Shown: one piece after another, positions 7,898-15,007 of the stretch
Layout: every line of letters begins with the position of its first letter
How positions within the stretch are numbered: position 1 is the first letter of the stretch
Origin: Betaproteobacteria bacterium
Lineage (GTDB): Bacteria; Pseudomonadota; Gammaproteobacteria; Burkholderiales; JAHFRG01
DNA: 18,311 nucleotides
NCBI GenBank assembly: GCA_023258935.1
Contig: JAHFRG010000008.1
Coordinates: 5,402 to 23,712, forward strand
Direction of reading: 5' to 3'
Program-made: the position numbers and the translations under genes
Notes under the pieces: generated by a model
Databases searched by the model: none
Told to the model about the DNA's origin: nothing
What the model saw: only the letters and a program-made list of their open reading frames with translations

Positions 7898-7926
7898 AGT
7901 ATATAGCCCATCGCCAACACTGTGCC
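7898..7926 (-). promoter_or_regulatory. predicted sigma-70 promoter of hda, framed by an inverted repeat
   Basis: On the minus strand, -35 GGCACA (7921-7926) and -10 TATACT (7898-7903) are 17 bases apart, and the -10 lies 40 bases before the hda start. The -10 is near consensus; the -35 matches at three of six positions. A 7-bp inverted repeat, GGCACAG (7890-7896) and CTGTGCC (7920-7926), frames the -10 and overlaps the -35. It could be an operator, though it could also be chance. Confidence 0.5.
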
Positions 7927-7939
7927 ACACCAAGGAAAA

Positions 7940-7977
7940 GGTGGCTCGCGCGGTGGCCGCCGCCAGTGCAAGCCACC
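7940..7977. repeat. inverted repeat in the hda-purM intergenic region
   Basis: GGTGGCT (7940-7946) pairs with AGCCACC (7971-7977), and GC-rich sequence between them can fold further (CGG-TGG-CCG). No T run follows on either strand, so it is unlikely to be an intrinsic terminator. It would lie in the 5' leader of purM or just upstream of the hda promoter. Function is unknown. Confidence 0.4.
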
Positions 7978-8079
7978 TAAAAATTACGAATATCGTCGAA
8001 GCGTTTGGCATCCATTTCAGGTAAAATTTGTTGTTCTTAAGCCTGCTCCACTTTATCTTGAACAAGGCGATAACTCAAC

Positions 8080-9129
8080 TTGAGCCAAACTGACGCTCCT
8101 AAAACCCCGCTCTCCTATCTTGATGCCGGAGTGGATATAGGTGCCGGTGACCGGCTGGTGGAGAATATCAAGCCACTTGCCCAAAAAACCCTGCGACCGG
8201 AAGTGCTGGCAGGCATCGGCGGTTTCGGCGCGTTGTTTGAAATTTCCAAAAAATACCGTGACCCGGTTCTGGTTTCCGGCAGCGACGGCGTGGGCACCAA
8301 GCTCAAGCTCGCTTTCCAGCTCAATATACATGATACGGTGGGAATTGATCTGGTGGCGATGAGCGTCAATGATATTCTGGTGCTGGGTGCGGAGCCGTTA
8401 TTTTTTCTCGATTACTTTGCCTGCGGCAAGCTCGATGTGGCTACCGCGACACTAGTAATTAAGGGCATCGCCAAAGGCTGTGAACTCGCGGGCTGTGCGC
8501 TGATTGGCGGCGAGACTGCGGAAATGCCGGGTTTTTATGCAACCGGCGAATACGATCTCGCGGGATTCGCGGTCGGCGTGGTGGAAAAAGACAGAATCAT
8601 CACCGGCCGTACTATCGCCGCGGGCGACGCGGTGCTGGGACTGGCATCCAGCGGTGCGCATTCCAACGGCTATTCACTGATCCGCAAAATTATTGAGAGG
8701 AGCGGAGCGGTTCTCTCTTCCGATTTCCACGGCAAAAGTTTGGGTGAAGCCCTGCTTGCGCCGACGCGCATTTACGTGAAAGCGCTGCGGGAACTGATGC
8801 AACACCTGCCGGTGAATGGCATGGCACATATTACCGGCGGAGGGCTTTTGGAAAATATCCCGCGCATTCTTCCTGATAACTTGTGCGCGGTATTGCAACG
8901 CTCGGCGTGGGATACACCTCCAATCTTTGAATGGCTGCAAGCTCAGGGCAATGTCGCGGAACGCGAAATGCAACGTACTTTCAACTGCGGCATCGGCATG
9001 GTTGTAGTAGTAAGCCCGAAATGGGCCCAACAAGCGCAAAAACTTTTGCACGCAAGCGGGGAGCGGGTGTGGCGCATCGGCGAAATCAAGGAGCGCGCCA
9101 AAGGCGGGCCGCAAACCGTGGTGTCATGA
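8080..9129 (+). CDS. purM: phosphoribosylformylglycinamidine cyclo-ligase PurM (AIR synthetase)
   Basis: PurM closes the imidazole ring in step five of purine synthesis, turning FGAM and ATP into AIR. The 349-residue protein aligns along its length with E. coli PurM (345): SYLDAGVDI at the start, GGFGALFE, the glycine-rich SDGVGTKLKLA, GGETAEMPGFY, SSGAHSNGYSLIRK and GGGLLENIPRILP. The start is TTG. The first in-phase methionine codon comes far too late to keep the conserved N-terminus, and an AAGGCG about 10 bases upstream can serve as ribosome binding site. It overlaps purN by ATGA. It is divergent from hda. Confidence 0.95.
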   Translation: MSQTDAPKTPLSYLDAGVDIGAGDRLVENIKPLAQKTLRPEVLAGIGGFGALFEISKKYRDPVLVSGSDGVGTKLKLAFQLNIHDTVGIDLVAMSVNDILVLGAEPLFFLDYFACGKLDVATATLVIKGIAKGCELAGCALIGGETAEMPGFYATGEYDLAGFAVGVVEKDRIITGRTIAAGDAVLGLASSGAHSNGYSLIRKIIERSGAVLSSDFHGKSLGEALLAPTRIYVKALRELMQHLPVNGMAHITGGGLLENIPRILPDNLCAVLQRSAWDTPPIFEWLQAQGNVAEREMQRTFNCGIGMVVVVSPKWAQQAQKLLHASGERVWRIGEIKERAKGGPQTVVS

Positions 9130-9764
9130 AATCCATCGTCGTTCTCATTTCCGGTCGCGGCAGCAATCTTGAGGCGATATTGAAAGCGCGGCTTCCTGTC
9201 AAAGTAGCCGCCGTCATCAGCAATAATCCGCAAGCCAAAGGATTGGCCATTGCCCGTGCGCACGGCATAGAAGCGCTGACGCTCGACCGCAAGCAGTTTG
9301 CCAGCCGCGAAGCGTTCGATGCCGAGCTTGCTTCGCGCATCGCGGTGTTCAAGCCCGATTTGATCGCGCTCGCAGGTTTCATGCTCATTCTCGGCGATGT
9401 GTTTGTGGAACGCTTCGCCAACCGCATCATCAATATTCATCCATCGCTGCTCCCCGCTTTTCCCGGGCTCGATACCCACGCCCGGGCGTTGCAGGTGGGA
9501 GTGAAAATCCACGGCTGCACCGTGCACTTTGTCACTCCCAAACTCGACCATGGACCCATCATCATCCAGGCCGCGGTGCCGGTACTTGCGGTGGACAACG
9601 AAACCACTCTGGCAGCACGAGTTCTGAAGCAGGAACACCGGATTTACCCGCAAGCCATCCGCTGGTTCACCGAAGACCGGTTGGTCATCGAAAATCGCGG
9701 CGTGCGCGTTATAGGAGCTAAAGCCGAGCATATGGCTTTGTTTTCACCTGGAGTTGATGAATGA
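9126..9764 (+). CDS. purN: phosphoribosylglycinamide formyltransferase PurN
   Basis: PurN moves a formyl group from 10-formyl-tetrahydrofolate to GAR, step three of purine synthesis. With the ATG that overlaps the purM stop (ATGA), the product is 212 residues, the length of the E. coli enzyme. The phosphate-binding SGRGSNLEAIL is at 9-19. The catalytic set is seen as Asn103 and His105 in NIHPSLLP and Asp141 in KLDHGPIII. The open frame runs further upstream inside purM, but that extension is not part of the family. It overlaps the next gene by ATGA as well. Confidence 0.96.
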   Translation: MKSIVVLISGRGSNLEAILKARLPVKVAAVISNNPQAKGLAIARAHGIEALTLDRKQFASREAFDAELASRIAVFKPDLIALAGFMLILGDVFVERFANRIINIHPSLLPAFPGLDTHARALQVGVKIHGCTVHFVTPKLDHGPIIIQAAVPVLAVDNETTLAARVLKQEHRIYPQAIRWFTEDRLVIENRGVRVIGAKAEHMALFSPGVDE

Positions 9765-10450
9765 GGCTCGCGTTTGTTCTGTTTTCGTGCCTGTGCCTTA
9801 ACGCTGCGGCGGCTGAGATGCCGCAGCGTGTCACCATTGTGTTTGATGTAAACAGGGGGAACTTCAGCCTCGGCACCGGCACGGAAGTTCTGGAAACCAA
9901 CGGCAGCAGCTATTCCATCGTGAGCCAAACCCACCCCACCGGCATCGTGGCGCTCATTCCCAAGGCCAAAATCCGGCGCGAATCGCGCGGCATGATTACC
10001 TCCCAGGGCCTGCGTCCACAGCAATTCCTGGATCAGCGCGGCAAGGATGATCCTGCCGTAGCCAAATTCGATTGGGAGAAAAAGCTGATAACTTTCGAGC
10101 GTGGAGGCAATTCGCAAAGTGAAGCACTGCCAAACATAGCCTATGACAGGTTATGCATTGCCTACAACTTTGTCTTCCACCAGCCGCAAGGCGACGATTT
10201 TCAATTCTCCATGACCGACGGCAAACACCTCTCCGATTACCGCTATTTGATGGTCGGCAAGGAAATCCTGAAAACGCCAATGGGTGAGGTGCAAACCGTG
10301 CACTGGACCAAACAACGCGAAAAAGAAACCGACCGCGGCGCCGACCTCTGGCTTGCGACAGACCAATACTATCTGCCGGTGCGCATCGTCTTCACTGACA
10401 AGGACGGCAGCCGTTACGAGCAGGTCGCAAAGCAAATCAGCTATCAATAG
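9761..10450 (+). CDS. secreted DUF3108-type protein
   Basis: This 229-residue protein starts with a typical signal peptide (hydrophobic 3-14, small residues up to AAAA-E near 17-19) and should be periplasmic. The rest is mainly beta-strand in look, with repeated short hydrophobic strands and motifs such as IAYDRLCIAYNF and YYLPVRI near the end. I assign it to the DUF3108 family from this pattern and from its place directly behind purN, where I recall such proteins in betaproteobacteria. Its start overlaps the purN stop (ATGA). No catalytic motif is visible and the function is unknown. Confidence 0.7.
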   Translation: MRLAFVLFSCLCLNAAAAEMPQRVTIVFDVNRGNFSLGTGTEVLETNGSSYSIVSQTHPTGIVALIPKAKIRRESRGMITSQGLRPQQFLDQRGKDDPAVAKFDWEKKLITFERGGNSQSEALPNIAYDRLCIAYNFVFHQPQGDDFQFSMTDGKHLSDYRYLMVGKEILKTPMGEVQTVHWTKQREKETDRGADLWLATDQYYLPVRIVFTDKDGSRYEQVAKQISYQ

Positions 10451-10451
10451 A

Positions 10452-11711
10452 ATGTCTCTTACCGCCGCACGTCTGGACATGGCGGTTGTAGCCTGGCACA
10501 TGATCGCGCCTTTGAAGGAGCCGGCTGACAATCTGCTCAGTCGCCATTTCCGCAACCATCACGAACTCGGAATGCATGACCGCAGCTTCATCGCTGACAC
10601 GCTATTCGGCATGTTGCGGCACAGGCGCTTCATCGAGTATCTCGCGGGCGGCACCTCTCAGCGCCGTTTAGTGCTTGCCTATCTCGCGAAACTCTCCGGG
10701 CTCAACCTGCGCGAACTTGAGCCGCTGCTGAGCCGCGATGAAATGAAGTGGCTGCGCGAAATAAAAGCTCAGTCCACAGATGATTTGCCGCTTGCAATTC
10801 AATCTGAATTCCCCGAGTGGCTGATGGAAAAACTTAAAAGCTTCATGACGGATGCGGAAATTCTCGCGCTCGGACGCGGCATGCAAAACCCGGCACCGCT
10901 CGATCTGCGCATCAACACCATTCGCACCAGCCGCGAAGAAGTGCTGCACAGCCTCGAATCCGAGGGCATCAGCGCACAACCCACTCCTTATTCGCCGACG
11001 GGTATCCGGCTCAAGAACAAGATGTCGTTGAATCGGCACGCGCTGTTTCTTTCGGGCAAAGTCGAAGTGCAGGACGAAGGCAGCCAGTTGATCTGTTACC
11101 TGGTGGCCCCGAGGCGCCACGAAATGATTGTGGATTTCTGTGCCGGCTCTGGCGGCAAGGCGCTACTGCTCGGTGCTTTGATGCAAAACCATGGGCGCGT
11201 TTATGCTTTTGATGTTTCGGACAAACGGCTTCTTAATCTTAAGCCGCGCCTGAAACGCTCGGGACTGAGCAATGTCCACCCGCAGCGAATTGCCCACGAA
11301 AACGATGCCAAGATCAAGCGTCTTGCGGGAAAAATAGATCGCGTGCTGGTGGACGCCCCGTGCAGCGGGACGGGAACGCTGCGCCGCAATCCCGACCTTA
11401 AATGGCGGCAGTCTGCGCAAAGCATCATTGAGCTCAAGCAAAAACAGGCGCTGATACTCGAGCACGCTGCAAGCCTCCTGAAACCCGGGGGGCGGCTAGT
11501 TTACGCCACCTGCAGCATTTTGCCTGAGGAAAACGAAGAAATCGTGGATAGTTTCATAAAAGATCATCTGCAATTCAAGCAAATCCATTGCGGCGGAATC
11601 CTGGCACAGCAGAGTATTGCGCTGGACACCGGGACATTTTTGCGAATCTTGCCGCATACTCATCATACCGATGGTTTTTTTGCCGCGGTCATGGAGAAAT
11701 CAAATGCGTAA
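10452..11711 (+). CDS. RsmB/NOP-family RNA cytosine-5 methyltransferase
   Basis: A 419-residue SAM-dependent RNA methyltransferase. The SAM site is VDFCAGSGGK, and two cysteines needed by m5C RNA methyltransferases are present: Cys304 in DAPCSGTGTL (catalytic motif IV region) and Cys354 in YATCSI. Their spacing of 50 is the same as in E. coli RsmB (325 and 375), from memory. The N-terminal 150 residues are helical but do not clearly read as a NusB-like domain, so this may be a paralogue rather than the 16S C967 enzyme. The ATG at 10452 follows DUF3108 by one base; the frame is open further upstream, inside that gene. The last 8 bases overlap the nuclease gene. Confidence 0.85.
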   Translation: MSLTAARLDMAVVAWHMIAPLKEPADNLLSRHFRNHHELGMHDRSFIADTLFGMLRHRRFIEYLAGGTSQRRLVLAYLAKLSGLNLRELEPLLSRDEMKWLREIKAQSTDDLPLAIQSEFPEWLMEKLKSFMTDAEILALGRGMQNPAPLDLRINTIRTSREEVLHSLESEGISAQPTPYSPTGIRLKNKMSLNRHALFLSGKVEVQDEGSQLICYLVAPRRHEMIVDFCAGSGGKALLLGALMQNHGRVYAFDVSDKRLLNLKPRLKRSGLSNVHPQRIAHENDAKIKRLAGKIDRVLVDAPCSGTGTLRRNPDLKWRQSAQSIIELKQKQALILEHAASLLKPGGRLVYATCSILPEENEEIVDSFIKDHLQFKQIHCGGILAQQSIALDTGTFLRILPHTHHTDGFFAAVMEKSNA

Positions 11712-12282
11712 GTCACAGAAATACCTTTTAGCCGCCGTATTGGCATCGTTTACGGCACTCACTGCGCTGGCATTTGAAGGTCCGTTTTTTTCGCACGGTA
11801 AAACCATCGCCGCCGCCGGCACGGTAAAACTGGCATTTACCCCTGAAGACGCCGCAGACAGGATGGTGATCAGCGCCATCAATAATGCACACTGGCAGAT
11901 ATTGGTGCAGGCATTCAGCTTCACTCACGCAGATATCGCCCATGCGCTGATAAAAGCCAAAAAGCGCGGAGTTGATGTACAGCTAATCGCAGATGCGGAG
12001 CAAACCGATAAAACCCTGCCTAACATGATTACGGAAATTGCGGCCTCAGGCAGTCCGACCTATCTCGATTCCCGGCATCAAAGTGCGCATAACAAAATCA
12101 TGGTTATTGACGCAGGGACCGCCGACTCGGCAGTCATCACCGGCTCGTTTAATTTCACCTATGCCGCGCAATTCAAGAACGCGGAAAACCTGGTTATTTT
12201 CCACGGCAATCCTGAAATCACCGCGGCCTATCTGCAAAACTGGGAACGTCATCTGGCACATTCCTCGCGCTACCGCCGATAA
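11704..12282 (+). CDS. secreted single-HKD nuclease of the phospholipase D superfamily (Nuc-like)
   Basis: The 192-residue product has a signal peptide (basic MRKSQK, hydrophobic 7-23, AFE cleavage region) and one HKD motif: His129, Lys131, Asp136, then Ser148 and Asn150 in GSFNF. One motif per chain and the small size fit the dimeric Nuc endonucleases, which cut DNA or RNA without sequence preference, rather than the two-motif phospholipases. It would act in the periplasm or outside the cell. Its ATG lies 8 bases inside the end of the methyltransferase gene, with GGAG 12 bases before it, so it is the last gene of the purM block. No terminator is evident after it. Confidence 0.85.
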   Translation: MRKSQKYLLAAVLASFTALTALAFEGPFFSHGKTIAAAGTVKLAFTPEDAADRMVISAINNAHWQILVQAFSFTHADIAHALIKAKKRGVDVQLIADAEQTDKTLPNMITEIAASGSPTYLDSRHQSAHNKIMVIDAGTADSAVITGSFNFTYAAQFKNAENLVIFHGNPEITAAYLQNWERHLAHSSRYRR

Positions 12283-12384
12283 AAATACGGCATTAAAATC
12301 CCCTTTCCCCGCCGCGACTTGCGTATCCTAAGCCCGGTCCGCCGGCCAGATTAACCATGCCAAATACTGCACATTTAAAGTGCT

Positions 12385-12413
12385 TTGCTTCCCCCACTGA
12401 TAGTGCGTAGAAT
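12385..12413 (+). promoter_or_regulatory. predicted sigma-70 promoter of the desaturase gene
   Basis: TTGCTT (12385-12390) and TAGAAT (12408-12413) are separated by 17 bases and stand 32 bases before the ATG. The 162-bp gap between the nuclease and desaturase genes holds no other gene that I can support. Confidence 0.55.
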
Positions 12414-12444
12414 AGCCACATTACAGTTAAGGTAATACAACCAT

Positions 12445-13641
12445 ATGTCTTATTTTTCCGAGCAATTTTTGTCGGGACTTATTGATCTGCAGTGGTGGGG
12501 TTATATTGTTGTCACCCTGGTCTTCACCCAAATCACCATTGCCGCCGTCACCATATTTCTGCACCGCTATCAGGCGCACCGCGGTTTGGATTTGCACCCG
12601 ATCCCTAGCCATTTTTTCCGCTTCTGGCTGTGGCTCACCACGGGCATGGTGACCAAGGAATGGGCGGCGATTCACCGCAAGCACCATGCCAAGGTCGAAA
12701 CCGATGAAGACCCGCACAGCCCGCAAGTGTACGGCATACGCAAAGTGCTGTGGGAAGGCACTGAGCTCTATAAGAAGGAATCCTACAACCGCGAAACGCT
12801 TGAAAAATACGGCTCCGGCACGCCGGACGATTGGCTGGAAAACAACCTGTACTCCGCGCACAATTCACTCGGCATCGCCATCATGGCGGTGATTGACTTT
12901 GTACTGTTCGGATTCATCGGCATCACCATCTGGGCGGTGCAGATGATGTGGATTCCGTTTTTCGCCGCCGGTGTTATCAACGGTGTCGGCCACTACTGGG
13001 GATATCGCAATTTTGCATGCACCGATGCCAGCAAGAATATTGTTCCCTGGGGCATCCTGATTGGCGGTGAAGAACTGCACAACAATCACCATGCCTATGC
13101 CACATCCGCCCGGTTTTCCAACAAATGGTTCGAGCTCGACATGGGCTGGATATACATACGCATTCTGGAATTGCTGGGCTTTGCTCAGGTGAAAAAGCTC
13201 GCACCGAAAATCCGCTTCAATTTAAACAAGGCGCAGTGCGACGTGGAAACCCTGCAAGCAGTCATCACCCACCGCTACGATGTGCTCGCCAAGTTTGCCA
13301 AAACAGTGAAACAAACCTGTGCCGAGGAAATCCGCGAGCTCAGGGGTCGCGCCGCGCAATTTGACAGTCAAACCCTGAAGGCCATCAAAAAGCATTGGCT
13401 GCACCTGGATGCTAAATACTTAAAAGCGCAGGAACGCGCCAAGCTCGATGAAGTCCTGAGCAAGAGCAAAGTGCTGGAAACCATTTATTCAATGCGCCAG
13501 GAACTCGCAGCGCTATGGCAGCGTTCCACCGCTTCCAAGGAGCAACTGGTAAGACAGCTCGAAGACTGGTGCCACCGCGCCGAGAAAAGCGGCATTGCTT
13601 CGCTGCAGGAATTCTCACGCAAGCTGCGCTACTACGCATAA
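12445..13641 (+). CDS. desA: membrane fatty acid desaturase (DesA-like) with ISL3-transposase-like C-terminal tail
   Basis: A 398-residue di-iron membrane desaturase that would place a double bond in acyl chains, probably of phospholipids, to adjust membrane fluidity. Three histidine boxes are intact: HRYQAH (40-45), HRKHH (77-81) and HNNHH (212-216). Hydrophobic segments lie near 13-35, 140-165 and 165-185. It resembles Pseudomonas aeruginosa DesA as I recall it, including the NGxGH and GGEELHNNHH stretches. After about residue 250 there is no membrane part. Residues about 311-398 are helical and charged, and their spacing (LxxxYxxRxxLxxLW, then WCHRAEKSGI and FSRKLRYY) looks like the end of ISL3-family transposases. 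It has its own promoter and a strong terminator. Confidence 0.9.
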   Translation: MSYFSEQFLSGLIDLQWWGYIVVTLVFTQITIAAVTIFLHRYQAHRGLDLHPIPSHFFRFWLWLTTGMVTKEWAAIHRKHHAKVETDEDPHSPQVYGIRKVLWEGTELYKKESYNRETLEKYGSGTPDDWLENNLYSAHNSLGIAIMAVIDFVLFGFIGITIWAVQMMWIPFFAAGVINGVGHYWGYRNFACTDASKNIVPWGILIGGEELHNNHHAYATSARFSNKWFELDMGWIYIRILELLGFAQVKKLAPKIRFNLNKAQCDVETLQAVITHRYDVLAKFAKTVKQTCAEEIRELRGRAAQFDSQTLKAIKKHWLHLDAKYLKAQERAKLDEVLSKSKVLETIYSMRQELAALWQRSTASKEQLVRQLEDWCHRAEKSGIASLQEFSRKLRYYA

Positions 13642-13656
13642 AATATTACAACCAAT

Positions 13657-13686
13657 AAAAAACCCGCCACTTGGCGGGTTTTTTAT
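13657..13686. terminator. bidirectional terminator between desA and rpmG
   Basis: CCCGCC (13663-13668) pairs with GGCGGG (13673-13678) around an ACTT loop; flanking A4 and T4 extend the stem. The hairpin is followed by T6 on the plus strand and also by T6 on the minus strand, so it can end both the desA transcript and the converging rpmB-rpmG transcript. Confidence 0.88.
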
Positions 13687-13692
13687 TTCATA

Positions 13693-13782
13693 GTCATTGC
13701 GAGCTACGCAAAGCAATCTCGCTTAATCAGACACTCGCTTCACTCGGGGTGAAATGACCGCGAGAACACTCGCTGTCATTTC
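13693..13782. repeat. palindromic repeat-like element reaching into the end of rpmG
   Basis: The stretch starts with GTCATTGCGAG, followed shortly by GCAATCTCGC; GCGAG (13699-13703) pairs with CTCGC (13718-13722) and ATTGC with GCAAT. A second hairpin follows: GAAATGAC-c-GCGAG-aaca-CTCGC-t-GTCATTTC (13751-13782), a 13-bp stem with one mismatch. The words GTCATTGCGAG and GCAATCTC are typical of dispersed palindromic intergenic repeats I recall in many proteobacteria. Copy number in this genome is unknown. The second hairpin contains the rpmG stop and last codons. Confidence 0.5.
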
Positions 13783-13931
13783 AGTTTAACTTCTTTGTAG
13801 ATTACGTGCTTGCGGGCAACCGGGTCGAATTTCTTGATTTCCAATTTATCCGTCTGAATACGTTTGTTCTTCGTGGTGGTATAAAAATGTCCGGTGCCTG
13901 CGGATGATTCGAGTTTGATTTTTTCGCGCAT
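13776..13931 (-). CDS. rpmG: 50S ribosomal protein L33
   Basis: A 51-residue protein: it starts MREKIKLESSAGTGHFYTT and ends with HVIYKEVKLK, which is L33 throughout. It lacks cysteines, so it is the zinc-independent form. It is four residues shorter at the N-terminus than E. coli L33 and matches the length of the Neisseria protein. The start has AGGAAC upstream and is 11 bases after rpmB, the usual rpmB-rpmG pairing. The stop codon and last lysine lie inside a palindromic element. Confidence 0.97.
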   Translation of the reverse strand: MREKIKLESSAGTGHFYTTTKNKRIQTDKLEIKKFDPVARKHVIYKEVKLK

Positions 13932-13942
13932 GGTGCCGTTCC

Positions 13943-14170
13943 TTATTTCTTGCCGCGCAACTCGGCGAGCACCGCTTCGATGCCCTTCCTGTCAATGGTG
14001 CGCAGGGCGGCGTTGGTCAAGCGCAGGTGCACCCAGCGCTTTTCGCTATCCACCCAGAACTTGCGGTATTGCAAGTTGGGGAGAAAACGGCGCCGGGTTT
14101 TGTTGTTGGCGTGGGAAACACGGTTTCCCAACATCGGCGTCTTGCCGGTTACTTCGCACACTCTGGCCAT
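13943..14170 (-). CDS. rpmB: 50S ribosomal protein L28
   Basis: A 75-residue L28: MARVCEVTGKTPMLGN at the start, the SHANNKTRRRFLPNLQ stretch, and LRLTNAALRTIDRKGIEAVL near the end. E. coli L28 has 78 residues. A GAGG lies 9 bases before the ATG. It is the first gene of the rpmB-rpmG pair, with a good promoter in the 90-bp gap after radC. Confidence 0.98.
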   Translation of the reverse strand: MARVCEVTGKTPMLGNRVSHANNKTRRRFLPNLQYRKFWVDSEKRWVHLRLTNAALRTIDRKGIEAVLAELRGKK

Positions 14171-14200
14171 GATGCTTTACCTCAATTCTGAAGAGTGCGC

Positions 14201-14229
14201 ATTTTACCCATTTAACGGTTAATTCTCAA
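14201..14229 (-). promoter_or_regulatory. predicted sigma-70 promoter of rpmB-rpmG
   Basis: On the minus strand TTGAGA (14224-14229) and TAAAAT (14201-14206) are 17 bases apart, each matching four or five of six consensus positions. The -10 lies 30 bases before the rpmB start. Confidence 0.65.
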
Positions 14230-14260
14230 GGAAAAGATTTACGCCTCGGAAAGCCGTGAC

Positions 14261-14935
14261 CTACAACAATCCACGCTCCGCAAAGGACATAATTGCGCCG
14301 CTGCCGACGATAAAATGATCGAGCACTTTTACATCCACCAGCGCCAGCGACTTTTTGAGAGCCGCGGTGAGCGCCTCATCGGCGCCACTGGGCTCGGCCA
14401 GGCCGGAGGGATGGTTATGCGCAAAAATGACTCCCGCTGCGTTGTGATGGAGCGCGCGCTTCACCACTTCCCTGGGAAAAACGCTGGTCTGGCTGAGAGT
14501 GCCGCGGAATAATTCCTCCATCTCCAACACGCGGTTTTGCGCATCGAGGAAAATTCCCGCAAACACTTCATACTCGCGCCCGGAAAGCGCCAGACGCAGG
14601 TAGTCGCGCACTGTCTTGGGGGAATTGAGCACATCGACTGTTTTGATTTTCTCGTCAAGCGCGCGCCGCGCCATTTCCAGCACGGCTTGCAGTTGCGCGT
14701 ACTTGGCCGGCCCCAGGCCCGGCGCTTCGCAAAGCTCCTTTTGCGAGGCGCTAAAGAGGCGCGTGAGGCTGCCGAAGTTTTTGATTAAACCGCGCGCCAC
14801 ATCCACCGCACTTTTTCCAGCCACGCCGGTGCGCAGAAAAATCGCCAGCAGCTCGGCTTCCGACAGGCTATGCGCGCCCTTGCTTAACAGTTTTTCCCTC
14901 GGACGCTCGCCTTCAGGCCAGTCGCTTATCCCCAT
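14261..14935 (-). CDS. radC: RadC/JAMM-domain protein (UPF0758)
   Basis: The 224-residue protein has a helix-hairpin-helix-like N-terminal half (LSEAELLAIFLRTG, APGLGPAKYAQLQ) and a C-terminal MPN+/JAMM metalloprotease-like domain with the metal ligands His173, His175 and Asp186 in HNHPSGLAEPSGAD. The motif is complete, so a metal site is likely. The name comes from an early link with DNA repair that was later put in doubt; the true role is not settled. It lies next to rpmB-rpmG and is divergent from coaBC, as in E. coli. Confidence 0.95.
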   Translation of the reverse strand: MGISDWPEGERPREKLLSKGAHSLSEAELLAIFLRTGVAGKSAVDVARGLIKNFGSLTRLFSASQKELCEAPGLGPAKYAQLQAVLEMARRALDEKIKTVDVLNSPKTVRDYLRLALSGREYEVFAGIFLDAQNRVLEMEELFRGTLSQTSVFPREVVKRALHHNAAGVIFAHNHPSGLAEPSGADEALTAALKKSLALVDVKVLDHFIVGSGAIMSFAERGLL

Positions 14936-15007
14936 GATTTGATAACTTCAATGGTTTCTTAATTCGCATCAATATATTACACTTGATAGTAACGCAACAG
15001 CCTGCGG

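Noticed and set aside
7862..8065. 67-codon minus-strand frame between hda and purM
   Set aside because: It covers the predicted hda promoter and the stem-loop, has no ribosome binding site, and its product shows no recognisable pattern.
8931..9125. N-terminal extension of PurN
   Set aside because: It overlaps purM and lacks similarity to PurN; the ATGA start gives the normal length.
12283..12384. Possible terminator after the nuclease gene
   Set aside because: There are small GC-rich self-complementary words but no clear stem followed by a T run.
13693..13782. CRISPR-like array
   Set aside because: The repeated words are inverted and unevenly spaced, with no regular spacer pattern and no cas genes.
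14936..15007. Promoters in the radC-coaBC divergent gap
   Set aside because: The gap is AT-rich and several weak -10 and -35 pairs can be drawn, but none stands out on either strand.
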